Source: an uncultured bacterium
GTDB lineage: Bacteria > Verrucomicrobiota > Kiritimatiellia > RFP12 > UBA1067
Length of the DNA stretch: 64,000 nt
Reading direction: 5' to 3'
Assembly (NCBI GenBank): GCA_902799955.1
Contig: CADCCQ010000001.1
Coordinates: 1 to 64,000, forward strand
The first letter of the stretch is position 1, and each line of letters opens with the position of its first letter. Position numbers and translations under genes: made by a program. Positions 25,353 to 33,670 of this stretch are shown piece by piece. The notes beneath the pieces are model-generated. The model was not told the DNA's origin. It did no database searches and was given only the letters and a program-made list of their open reading frames with translations.

Positions 25353-26769
25353 TGTAGAACTCCTCCCAGCCCTTGCGCGGGGTGCCCTTCGAGCCCTTGA
25401 GGAGCGCGTCGGCCTCGGCGTCGCCGACGACGCGCTTAGCGACGGGGTCGAACTTGAAGCCGCGGTTGAGCCTCTGCGCTATGCAGCCGAGGCAGAAGAC
25501 CTCGGAGAGCGGTGCGGTCACCGAGAACGGCGAGCGAGTCTCTTCGCGGCCCATGACGGCGAGAAGGAAGTTCGCGTAGTGGTTGGAGCCCGGCTTCGGG
25601 TACGACGGAACCTTGCCGCCGTCGCCGCAGCGCGAGATGGGCGAGCTGTGCGAACCGCCCTGCCACGCCGTGCCGTCCGAGAGGCAGAAGAACTTGCCCG
25701 GGACGAGCTTGCTGGCGTCCTTGGCAGTCGAGCCCTTGGCGGTCGGGATGTCGGGGTTCCAGCCCTGGGACTTGTGCCCCTTCGGGAGCTTCGGGAGGTT
25801 CTTTACGCCCTCATACCATTCCAGGTCGATCTTCGGACGGCGTCCCTTGGCCGGGAAGGTGAAGACGAGGGTGTCCTGCATCGGGAAGACGAACGGGTTC
25901 CAGCCCTTCACGTCCTTGATCTTGATGTCGGTCGGGAGGCCGAGCTCGAAGAAGCGGTGCATGGTGTCCATCGTGTGCGCGCCCCAGTCGCCGAGCGCGC
26001 CGTTGCCGAAGTCGTACCAGCTGCGCCATTCGCCCTGGACGTAGTCCTTCGAGTACTCGTGGTACGTCGCCGTGCCGAGCCAGGTGTCCCAGTCAATCCC
26101 CTTGGGCATCGTCTCGCCTGTCGGGAATGCGGAGACCTTGCCGTTCCACTTGTGCCAGCGGCGGGAGTTGTTCATGTGCGCCGCGAGGCGCGTGAGCTTC
26201 GAGACGTCGATGACGCCCGTCTCGACGTAGTGCTTGAACTGGTAGTAGTTCTCGCCGGAATGGCCCTGGTTGCCCATCTGGGTCGGGACGCCGTACTTCG
26301 CGGCGGCCTGCATGAGGAGCTCGCACTCCTCGAAGGTGTGGGCGAGAGGCTTCTCGGTGAACACAGGAAGGCCGCGGCGCATGGCGTCCATGAGCGCAGG
26401 GAAGTGGGAGAAGTCGGGCGTCATCACGGCGACCGCGTCGATCTTGCCCTCCATCGCGTCGAGCATCTTGCGGAAGTCGGTGAAGCGCGGCGCCTTCGGG
26501 TATTTCTTGAGCGCGGCGGCGCACTGCTTGCCCTCGAGGTCGGTGTCGCAGAGCGCCGTGACCTCGCAGAGGCCCGTCTTCTCGAACGCCTTGATGTCGT
26601 TCCACGCCTGCTGCCCGATGCCGACGCACGCGAGGCGCACCTTGTCGCCCTTGCCGAACGCCCTGGGCGCCCACTTCTTCGCAAGCGCCCCCGACGCGCA
26701 TCCGGCGAAGCACGGGAACACGCCCGCCGCGAACGCTGACTTCACGAATGTCCTTCTGTCGAGTTTCAT
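25345..26769 (-). CDS. Tat-exported Gfo/Idh/MocA oxidoreductase, copy 2
   Basis: 474 residues from ATG 26769; the longer frame upstream reads into repeat DNA. The Tat signal is LDRRTFVKSAF and ends with CFAGC, a possible lipobox. Family motifs: VRLACVGIGQQA, TEKPLAHTF, MGNQGHSGENYYQF. It resembles the copy at 22300-23685 and probably acts on a related sugar in the same pathway. The stop lies inside a family-B repeat. An 85-base gap separates it from prfB and carries TTGTGAACAA like the repeats at 492 and 3761. Confidence 0.88.
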   Translation of the reverse strand: MKLDRRTFVKSAFAAGVFPCFAGCASGALAKKWAPRAFGKGDKVRLACVGIGQQAWNDIKAFEKTGLCEVTALCDTDLEGKQCAAALKKYPKAPRFTDFRKMLDAMEGKIDAVAVMTPDFSHFPALMDAMRRGLPVFTEKPLAHTFEECELLMQAAAKYGVPTQMGNQGHSGENYYQFKHYVETGVIDVSKLTRLAAHMNNSRRWHKWNGKVSAFPTGETMPKGIDWDTWLGTATYHEYSKDYVQGEWRSWYDFGNGALGDWGAHTMDTMHRFFELGLPTDIKIKDVKGWNPFVFPMQDTLVFTFPAKGRRPKIDLEWYEGVKNLPKLPKGHKSQGWNPDIPTAKGSTAKDASKLVPGKFFCLSDGTAWQGGSHSSPISRCGDGGKVPSYPKPGSNHYANFLLAVMGREETRSPFSVTAPLSEVFCLGCIAQRLNRGFKFDPVAKRVVGDAEADALLKGSKGTPRKGWEEFYRV

Positions 26770-26854
26770 GATCCTTACTATCCTTTCGTTTTGTTTGTCA
26801 TTTCCGGTTTGTGAACAACTGTGAAAATTGTGGCTTGTGGACAACAGACGCACC

Positions 26855-27997
26855 CTACTTCCCGCTGGCCTTCATCTGCAGCCATGCCTCGATGAACGGC
26901 TGGAGGTTGCCGTCCATCACGCCGTCGACGTCGCTTGTCTCGCACTCGGTGCGGAGGTCCTTGACCATCGTGTAGGGGCAGAACACGTACGAGCGGATCT
27001 GCGAGCCCCAGCCGTTCTCGGACTTCGCTCCGTAGAAGCGGTCCATCTCGGCCTTCTTCTGGTCCTCGTAGTACTCGTAGAGCTGGGCGCGGAGCATGTT
27101 CATCGCCTTCTCCTTGTTCATGTGCTGCGAGCGCTCCTTCTGGCAGGCGACGACGATGCCGGTGGGCAGGTGCGTGAGGCGGACGGCGGAGTCGGTCTTG
27201 TTGACGTGCTGCCCGCCGGCGCCGCCGGAGCGGTACGTGTCGATCCTGAGGTCCTCGTCCTTGATCTCGACGTCGATGTCGTCCGCGATCTCGGCAACCG
27301 TCTCCATTGACGCGAAGGAGGTCTGGCGGCGCTTGTTGGCGTCGAACGGGGATATCCTGACGAGGCGGTGGATGCCGCGCTCGGCCTTGAGCATTCCGAA
27401 GGCGTACGGGCCCTCGACGCGGAAGTAGACATCCTTGTATCCGGCCTCCTCGCCCGGCTGCACGTCGTACTCCTCGACCTTCCAGCCCTGGCTCTCGGCG
27501 TAGCGCTGGTACATGCGGTATAGCATCGCGACCCAGTCGCACGCCTCGGTGCCGCCCTGCCCGGCGTGGAGCTTGACGAACACGTTGCACTGGTCGAACC
27601 GCCCGCCGAGTAGCGACTGCATCCTCAGCTTCCCGAAGAAGCCGTCGGCCCTGTCGCACTCGGAGAGGACGTCGCGCAGTGCGGACTCCCTGGCCTCTCC
27701 TTCCTCCATCTCCGCAAGCTCGAACATCACCGCGGCGTCGTCGATCGCCTTCAGGAGCGCGTCGAACGGGACCGTGTAGGCGCGCTCGGCGTTCGTCGCC
27801 GATATGACTTCGCGCGCCTTCGATTGGCTGTTCCAGAAGTCCGGCGACGCCTGCTGCGCCTCGAGCCCCGCAAGCCTTTCGCGGCGTTCGTCTATCTTTA
27901 TGTACTCCGCCATCTGCCTGGAGGATTCCTTCAGCGCCTCTATGCGCTGGCGCACCTCCTCGGGCTCGATTAACGTCTTCTTTGACTCTTCTGCCAT
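26855..27997 (-). CDS. prfB: Peptide chain release factor 2
   Basis: 380 residues. The stop-codon recognition tripeptide is SPF (RISPFDANKRRQTSF), which assigns RF2 (UGA/UAA). The peptidyl-tRNA hydrolysis motif is GGAGGQHVNKTDSAVR. The reading frame is continuous, so there is no in-frame TGA and no programmed +1 frameshift of the E. coli kind; autoregulation by that route is absent. A TATAAT lies 33 bases upstream of the start. Confidence 0.96.
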   Translation of the reverse strand: MAEESKKTLIEPEEVRQRIEALKESSRQMAEYIKIDERRERLAGLEAQQASPDFWNSQSKAREVISATNAERAYTVPFDALLKAIDDAAVMFELAEMEEGEARESALRDVLSECDRADGFFGKLRMQSLLGGRFDQCNVFVKLHAGQGGTEACDWVAMLYRMYQRYAESQGWKVEEYDVQPGEEAGYKDVYFRVEGPYAFGMLKAERGIHRLVRISPFDANKRRQTSFASMETVAEIADDIDVEIKDEDLRIDTYRSGGAGGQHVNKTDSAVRLTHLPTGIVVACQKERSQHMNKEKAMNMLRAQLYEYYEDQKKAEMDRFYGAKSENGWGSQIRSYVFCPYTMVKDLRTECETSDVDGVMDGNLQPFIEAWLQMKASGK

Positions 27998-28029
27998 GTT
28001 GTTGCCTATATTGTATTTCTTAACGGAAG

Positions 28030-28058
28030 ATTATACCACAAAGTGTGCAAAAAATGAA
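28030..28058 (-). promoter_or_regulatory. Probable sigma-70 promoter for prfB
   Basis: On the minus strand TATAAT (28035-28030) is preceded after 17 bases by TTCATT (28058-28053). The spacing is ideal though the -35 box is weak. Confidence 0.5.
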
Positions 28059-28074
28059 GAATGAAAAATAGAAA

Positions 28075-28104
28075 GCCGCCGTCGCCCGTGTGGGCGGCGG
28101 CGGC
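28075..28104 (-). terminator. Rho-independent terminator after pckG
   Basis: A 13-bp stem (28075-28087 with 28092-28104, one G-T pair) closes on a GTGT/ACAC loop. On the minus strand it is followed by TTTCTATTTTTC. It lies 22 bases past the pckG stop and would also insulate prfB. Confidence 0.85.
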
Positions 28105-28126
28105 GATTCGAATCGCGCGGAGGCGA

Positions 28127-30073
28127 TTACTTGGAAAGCGCCGCGGCGACGTCGGCCAGAACCTGGCGGAGCGCCTTGGGCACGCGCTGGGCGGTCGTGG
28201 AGCGCACGGTGGAGTCCTTTGACGCCTTGGCATCGTACTCGTCGTATGACGCGCCGACGGTGGCGATCTCCTGCTTCCAGCCTTCCTTGTCGACCTTCAG
28301 GATCTCGGAGAGGTCCTCCTCGACGACCTTGAACTTGCCCTCGTTGTTGGAGAGGTCGATGTCCCTGAAGAGCGGCAGGTTGCCGATGGGCGTCACGTTG
28401 GCCTTGACCTGGCCCTCGATGCGCTGGCATATCCACTTGAGGACGCGGCTGTTGTCGCCGAAGCCCGGCCACATGAAGCGGCCGTCCTTGCCCTTGCGGA
28501 ACCAGTTGACGAAGTAGATCTTCGGGAGCTTCGACGCGTCGGCGGAGGTGCGCTCCATCTCAAGCCAGTGCTGGAAGTAGTCGCACACGTTGTAGCCGAA
28601 GAACGGGAGCATCGCCATCGGGTCGCGGCGGACCTGCCCGATCTGGTCGGAGATGACGGCGGCCGTTACCTCGGAGCCGGCGGCGGAGCCCATGAACACG
28701 CCGTGCGTCCAGCTCTTCGCCTCGTTCACCAGCGGGATGGTCGAGGGGCGGCGGCCTCCGAAGAGGATCGCGTCGACCGGCACTCCGGTGGGCTTGCCCT
28801 TGTAGAGTCCGTTGAAGCCGGACTTGTCGAGGACGGGGCAGTTCTCCGCCGGGGCGGTGAAGCGGCTGTTCTTGTGCGCAGCGACGTAGCCCGCGGCCTT
28901 GATCTCGGCCTTGGTCATGCCGGGCTTCGGGCCCATGCGGTAGGGGTCGTCGGCGCAGACGTAGCAGGGATTGCCCTTCCAGTCAATGCCCTCGGCAGGC
29001 GCCTTGACGCCCATGTCCTCCCACCAGATGTCGCCGTCGGGGGTGAGGACGACGTTGGTGAAGATCGTGCCCTTCTTGCAGCTCTTGAGCGCATTGGGGT
29101 TGGAGTCCATCGACGTGCCCGGGGCGACGCCGAAGAATCCGTTCTCGGGGTTGATCGCGTAGAGGCGGCCGTCGTCGCCAGGCTTGAGCCACGCGATGTC
29201 GTCGCCGATCGTCTGGAGCTTCCAGCCCTTGAGCTTCGGGAGCATCATGGCGAGGTTGGTCTTGCCGCAGGCGGACGGGAACGCCGCGGTGAGGTGGTAC
29301 TGCTTCCTCTCGGGGCTCGTGAGCGTGAGGATGAGCATGTGCTCGGCCATCCAGCCCTGGTCCTTCGCGAGCTTGGACGCGATGCGCAGCGCGAAGCACT
29401 TCTTGCCGAGGAGCGCGTTCCCGCCGTAGCCGGAGCCGAACGACCAGATCTCGCCGTCCTCGGGGAACTGCGTGATGTACTTGTCCTCGATGTTCTTGGC
29501 GCACGGCCACGCGACGTCCTTCTGGCCCTTCTTGAGCGGGGCGCCGACGGAGTGGATGCACGGGACGAAGCCGCCGTCCTTGCCGAGGTGCTTGAGAACC
29601 GCGTCGCCGGTGCGCGTCATGATGTTCATGTTGACGACGACGTAGGGCGAGTCGGTGATCTCGATGCCGTACTGGGTGATCGGGTTGCCGATCGGGCCCA
29701 TCGCGAACGGGATGACGTACATCGTGCGGCCCTTCATGCAGCCCTTGTACGCCTTGGTCATCTTCGCCTTCATCTCGACGGGATCCATCCAGTGGTTGGT
29801 CGGGCCCGCGTCGATCTCCCTCTTGGAGCAGATGAACGTGCGGCCCTCGACGCGCGCCACGTCGCTCTCGTGCGACCGCGCGAGGTAGCAGTCGGGGCGC
29901 TTCTTCGGATTCAGCTTGATGAACTGGCCGTTCCTGACCATCATCTCGCAGATGTCGAGGTGCTCCTTCTTCGTTCCCTTCACGACCACGATCTTGTCGG
30001 GCGTGCAGATCTTGTTCCACTTGTCTACCCAGGCGAACACCTTGGCGTTCGCGAATTTCGGCGTCTTGGCCAT
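28127..30073 (-). CDS. pckG: Phosphoenolpyruvate carboxykinase (GTP)
   Basis: About 648 residues from ATG 30073, preceded by AAGGAG; the ATG at 30100 lacks a site. It converts oxaloacetate and GTP to PEP, CO2 and GDP, or runs in reverse in fermenters that fix CO2 into oxaloacetate. The P-loop is FPSACGKTNLAMM, followed by metal and substrate motifs in GDDIAW and the GTP-class segment FGGRRPSTIPLV. Length and motifs clearly place it in the GTP, not ATP, class. Flanked by a consensus promoter and a strong terminator, so it is monocistronic. Confidence 0.96.
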   Translation of the reverse strand: MAKTPKFANAKVFAWVDKWNKICTPDKIVVVKGTKKEHLDICEMMVRNGQFIKLNPKKRPDCYLARSHESDVARVEGRTFICSKREIDAGPTNHWMDPVEMKAKMTKAYKGCMKGRTMYVIPFAMGPIGNPITQYGIEITDSPYVVVNMNIMTRTGDAVLKHLGKDGGFVPCIHSVGAPLKKGQKDVAWPCAKNIEDKYITQFPEDGEIWSFGSGYGGNALLGKKCFALRIASKLAKDQGWMAEHMLILTLTSPERKQYHLTAAFPSACGKTNLAMMLPKLKGWKLQTIGDDIAWLKPGDDGRLYAINPENGFFGVAPGTSMDSNPNALKSCKKGTIFTNVVLTPDGDIWWEDMGVKAPAEGIDWKGNPCYVCADDPYRMGPKPGMTKAEIKAAGYVAAHKNSRFTAPAENCPVLDKSGFNGLYKGKPTGVPVDAILFGGRRPSTIPLVNEAKSWTHGVFMGSAAGSEVTAAVISDQIGQVRRDPMAMLPFFGYNVCDYFQHWLEMERTSADASKLPKIYFVNWFRKGKDGRFMWPGFGDNSRVLKWICQRIEGQVKANVTPIGNLPLFRDIDLSNNEGKFKVVEEDLSEILKVDKEGWKQEIATVGASYDEYDAKASKDSTVRSTTAQRVPKALRQVLADVAAALSK

Positions 30074-30122
30074 TTCTGTTTTTCTCCTTCTGCCCTTCAT
30101 GGGCGTTCAAGATGTTTAATGT

Positions 30123-30152
30123 AGTATATCAAAAACCTCCCTAAATTGTCAA
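30123..30152 (-). promoter_or_regulatory. Strong sigma-70 promoter for pckG
   Basis: On the minus strand TTGACA (30152-30147) and TATACT (30128-30123) are separated by 18 bases. Transcription would begin about 40-45 bases before the chosen pckG start. Confidence 0.75.
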
Positions 30153-30163
30153 GTTGGCAATGT

Positions 30164-32551
30164 TCAGTTCGCGGCGGCGCGACGGAACTCGACTCGGCGC
30201 AGCAGCCGGATCTGCAGATACGTGAAGGCGATGAGCGCCACCCCGAGGAACCACGCCATGGTCGTCGCGGTCGAGAATCGGAGGTTGTTGTACGCCTCCT
30301 TCCATATCTGCAGCGACACGACCTGCGTGGCGTCGCCCGGCCCGCCGAACGTCAGCAGGAATATCGACCCCATGCCCTGGAACGCCGCTATGAACGCGCC
30401 AACGAAGTTGATGACCATCAGCGGCGCTAGCTGAGGCAGGGTTATGTGGCGGAAGCGGGCCAGGATACCCGCGCCGTCGATCGCCGCCGCCTCGTAGTAG
30501 TCCCTCGGCAGCGACTCGAGGGCCGCGATGTAGATGAGCGAGCTTATCCCCGCCCCCGCCCAGACGCCGGGGAGTATGCAGCACGTCATCGCCATCGACG
30601 GGTCGAGGAGCCAGGTGCGCGGACGGCACCCGACGGACATCAGCAGCTGGTTGAGGATCCCGTTCTCCGTCGGGTCGAACATCAGCTTCCAGAGGAGCGT
30701 CACGACGAGGGCGCTAGTCAGGTGGGGAAGGAAATAGAGAAACCGGAAGAGCACCTTGCCGCGCGGAATCTCGCAGAGCATGAGGGCCAGGAAGACCGGC
30801 GCGAGGAACCCCAGCAAAAGCGAGATCGCCACGTACTTGAGCGTCCGCCCCCACGACGCCCAGAACCCGGGGTCGGTCGCTACTCGTATGAAGTTGTCGA
30901 GCCCCGCCCACTTCGCGTCGCCGACGATGCGGTAGTCCTGAAACGCCATGACCGCACCGCGCACGAGCGGGTAGTAGCTCCAGACGAGGATCGAAGCGAC
31001 TGCGGGGAGGAGGAACAGCCACGGCGCGAAGCGGCGCACCGCGCGGGACGAGTCGCGCGAGGCGTCCGCCGCCGGCGCCCCGCCGTGCGAGCGCCACGCG
31101 AGGAACGCCGCGACAAGCGCGCAGGCGAGGACGATCCCCAGAATCACCCTTGCATACGGACGCGCGCGGTCGAGGCGCGAGCGGTCGCTCTCGAACATGA
31201 GGCCCCTGTTGGCGTCGTCGTTAATGGACTTGAGGGCCGCCGCGCAGTCGAGGTCCGCGACGGCGTCGGAAAGGAGAAGCCCCAGGAAACGCCTCTGCAC
31301 CAGGTCGCTCGCGCCCTGCCAGAACCCGACCCACGGTTCGGTGACGGCCTTCACCGTGCCGTTCTCGAGCCCCTCGTACATGTCGAGGAGCGACTTGGGG
31401 AACTTGGCCAGCTCGTCCTCGAAGCCCAGGCGGCGGAGATCAGAGGGGCGGCACCACTGCGCCCTTCCCTCGGCAACGTTGCGGCGCACCTCGGCGTCCG
31501 CGACGTCCCTAGACGCCAGCGCCTGAAGGCACGTGAACACAAGGTCGCGCTCCTCCTTCGGGCGACGGCCCGCCGTCTCGCTCATCGCGTAGAAGTGCCG
31601 ATGCGCCTGCACGACGCGAACGCCGCCCGCGCAGTCCGCCGCGGGGAACGGCATGACGCCGATCGTCTCGGGCGAGACGCCCTGTACCTCCGTGAGACGG
31701 CGCACGAGGTCCTCGCCGCCGAACACGGCGACGATCTCGCCGGAAGAAAAAAGCCGACCGATGTCGTCCTCCAGCGTCAGCGTCGGCAGCGCCCTTATGA
31801 CGTCGAGCGCCCTCAGCGACTTCAGGTACTCCGCGGCCATGACGGCCTCGGGGGAGTCGAAGCACGCCTCCCAGACGCCGTCCCTGCCGTCTCCGGACGC
31901 CTTCCGCTCCCGCACGACGTCTCCGCCCGCGGACTGCACCCACGGAAGGAATCCCCACGGGCGGTTCTCGATCGCGAAGGCGCGGCAGCCGGGCTTGGTC
32001 AACTTCACGCACCAGTCGCGGAACTCGCTCCAAGTCTTCGGCGGAGAGTCAGGGTCGAGTCCCGCAAGCGAGACGAGATCCCTCCTGTAGACGATTCCAT
32101 AGTAGGCGACGCCAGGCGTCGGAAGCGCCCAGACGTGTCCGTCGTGGAACCTTACGCGGTCCCAGAGGTTCGAGGAGGAGGCGACGGAAGCGGGATCGAC
32201 CCATTCGTCGAGGGGATAGACGAAGCCCTGCTCGACGTCGTGGCGCAGGATGTGGAACCATGCCTTGTAGACGTCGGGCGCGGACTGCGCCGCGAGGGAA
32301 AGCATAAAAGTCGCGCGGCCCCCTCCGCCGGGGAGCCGGAGCCCGCCCCACCTAACCGGCACGAGGTCGGGGTTCTCCCGGGCGAGATCGATTATGCACC
32401 GCGTGCTTGGGTCCTCGGGGTGGCCGGGGTCGTACGCGAAGAGGAAGCTGACCTCGGTCGCGCAGGCACAAGGCGCGGCGGCAAGAACCGCCGCCGCCAA
32501 CAGAACCCCTGCGCCCGCCTTCCGCAGAAACCCGAGGGGGCTACATGACAT
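30164..32551 (-). CDS. ABC sugar transporter: extracellular binding protein fused to MalF/UgpA-type permease
   Basis: About 795 residues from ATG 32551, chosen for its signal peptide (KAGAGVLLAAAVLAAAPCACA). Residues about 35-450 are a family-1 solute-binding protein (GGRATFMLSLAAQSAPDVYK; GDVVRE; VFGGEDLVRRL). A membrane segment near 467 then links to a CUT1 permease from about 510 (APWLFLLPAVASILVWSYYP). Its EAA loop reads YYEAAAIDGAGILARFRHITLP. Binding protein and permease are usually separate, so this tethers the receptor to the channel. No MalG-type permease or ATPase gene is adjacent. It overlaps the DJ-1 gene by 11 bases. Confidence 0.87.
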   Translation of the reverse strand: MSCSPLGFLRKAGAGVLLAAAVLAAAPCACATEVSFLFAYDPGHPEDPSTRCIIDLARENPDLVPVRWGGLRLPGGGGRATFMLSLAAQSAPDVYKAWFHILRHDVEQGFVYPLDEWVDPASVASSSNLWDRVRFHDGHVWALPTPGVAYYGIVYRRDLVSLAGLDPDSPPKTWSEFRDWCVKLTKPGCRAFAIENRPWGFLPWVQSAGGDVVRERKASGDGRDGVWEACFDSPEAVMAAEYLKSLRALDVIRALPTLTLEDDIGRLFSSGEIVAVFGGEDLVRRLTEVQGVSPETIGVMPFPAADCAGGVRVVQAHRHFYAMSETAGRRPKEERDLVFTCLQALASRDVADAEVRRNVAEGRAQWCRPSDLRRLGFEDELAKFPKSLLDMYEGLENGTVKAVTEPWVGFWQGASDLVQRRFLGLLLSDAVADLDCAAALKSINDDANRGLMFESDRSRLDRARPYARVILGIVLACALVAAFLAWRSHGGAPAADASRDSSRAVRRFAPWLFLLPAVASILVWSYYPLVRGAVMAFQDYRIVGDAKWAGLDNFIRVATDPGFWASWGRTLKYVAISLLLGFLAPVFLALMLCEIPRGKVLFRFLYFLPHLTSALVVTLLWKLMFDPTENGILNQLLMSVGCRPRTWLLDPSMAMTCCILPGVWAGAGISSLIYIAALESLPRDYYEAAAIDGAGILARFRHITLPQLAPLMVINFVGAFIAAFQGMGSIFLLTFGGPGDATQVVSLQIWKEAYNNLRFSTATTMAWFLGVALIAFTYLQIRLLRRVEFRRAAAN

Positions 32552-33092
32552 CGGTGACCATGCCCTCTGCGACACGCCGCGTCATGTAGTCGCCGACGAG
32601 CGACTTGAGGACCACAAGGGCGAAGAGGAGCGCTGAGCCTGGGGCCTGGCCGGTGATGACGTCGCCGTCCGCGACCACGGGCGCCTCGGCGCACGGGCGG
32701 TCGAGCTCGCGCACGCAGGACGGGTAGCACGTGATGTGCTGCTCGGGGTCCAGGACGCCAGCTTGCACAAGGACGGTCGGCGCGGCGCATATCGCGCAGA
32801 TGAGGCCACCTTCGCCCTTCTGCCGGCGGAGGCGCTCGATGAGCGCGGGGGAGCGCTTCATGTTCTCCGTGCCGCCGCCTCCGCCCGGCAGGATGATCGC
32901 GGAGTAGCTGTCCTCAGCCGCCTTCTCGAACGGCAGGTCGGCGAGCATCTCCATTCCGTGCGCACTCTTGACTATAGGAGTGCCGGAGAGCGACGCCGTG
33001 ACGACGTCCACCCTCCCGCGGCGAAGGACGTCTATGACCGTCACGGCCTCGATGTCCTCGAATCCCTCTGCTAGAACAACCAATGCATTCAT
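32541..33092 (-). CDS. DJ-1/PfpI family protein (YajL-like)
   Basis: 183 residues from ATG 33092, with GGGAGG upstream. The nucleophilic Cys is in ICAICAAPTVL, at the elbow conserved in DJ-1 proteins; VLAEGFEDIEAV supplies the conserved Glu and IILPGGGGG follows. Members act as chaperones or glyoxalase/deglycase-like enzymes; the precise role is unsettled. Lies 45 bases after the RRM gene and overlaps the transporter fusion. Confidence 0.9.
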   Translation of the reverse strand: MNALVVLAEGFEDIEAVTVIDVLRRGRVDVVTASLSGTPIVKSAHGMEMLADLPFEKAAEDSYSAIILPGGGGGTENMKRSPALIERLRRQKGEGGLICAICAAPTVLVQAGVLDPEQHITCYPSCVRELDRPCAEAPVVADGDVITGQAPGSALLFALVVLKSLVGDYMTRRVAEGMVTDVM

Positions 33093-33137
33093 AGCGAAAC
33101 CTCCCTTCAAAGGAAACGCCGAACGTTCCCGACTCGG

Positions 33138-33605
33138 TCAGCTGGCGTTGCGCGCCTCGTTGCAGGTTATGCGGCGCCCCTGGATCTCCTTGCCGTTGAG
33201 GGCCTTGATGGCGGCGTCCGCCTCCGCCCTCACCGGCATGTGGACAAAGCCGAAGCCCTTCGACTTGTTGTTGTACCTGTTTGTTATGACCCTGACGGAG
33301 TTGACCGTCCCGAACGCCGCGAACTCGGCGCGGAGCTGGTCCTCGGTCAGCTCGTAGCTCAGGTTGCCGACGTAGATCTCGATCGATCCGTCGTCCGGCG
33401 CGGGATGGCGGCGCTCGGGCTTGAGCACGTCGCCGCGCGGTGCCTTGCGGTCGCCCTTGGCCACGACGCGCGCCTTCGGCTTCGAGCCGAACACCTTCGC
33501 GGCGATCATCTCGACGATCACGCCGAGCAGGAACGCCGCGGTCATCAGCGTCAACGTGGGAAGACGGTTGTCCCCCTGGAACATCAACTTCAACATATCC
33601 AGCAT
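33138..33605 (-). CDS. RRM RNA-binding protein with an N-terminal membrane anchor
   Basis: 155 residues. One membrane segment (TLTLMTAAFLLGVIVEMIA, about 17-35) is followed by a basic linker and a single RRM domain (about 74-150). RNP2 is IYVGNLSY and RNP1 is KGFGFVHM, both complete. Bacterial RRM proteins are usually soluble; the anchor suggests RNA binding at the inner membrane, but that is inference. AGGAG precedes the start. Placed 65 bases after rpoD. Confidence 0.88.
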   Translation of the reverse strand: MLDMLKLMFQGDNRLPTLTLMTAAFLLGVIVEMIAAKVFGSKPKARVVAKGDRKAPRGDVLKPERRHPAPDDGSIEIYVGNLSYELTEDQLRAEFAAFGTVNSVRVITNRYNNKSKGFGFVHMPVRAEADAAIKALNGKEIQGRRITCNEARNAS

Positions 33606-33670
33606 CTTGTTCTTTCTCCTTTCTCTTGTTTCTCTCGTTCCGCCCCTTCACGCCATGCGCCGCGCCGCCG

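Noticed and set aside
26855..27997. Programmed frameshift in prfB
   Set aside because: The frame is open from start to stop with no in-frame TGA near codon 25.
28568..30124. 518-codon plus-strand frame opposite pckG
   Set aside because: Antisense shadow of a clear PEPCK gene, no recognisable domains.
30446..32548. 700-codon plus-strand frame opposite the transporter fusion
   Set aside because: Arg/Glu/Pro-rich shadow; the minus-strand product has a complete binding-protein and permease pattern.
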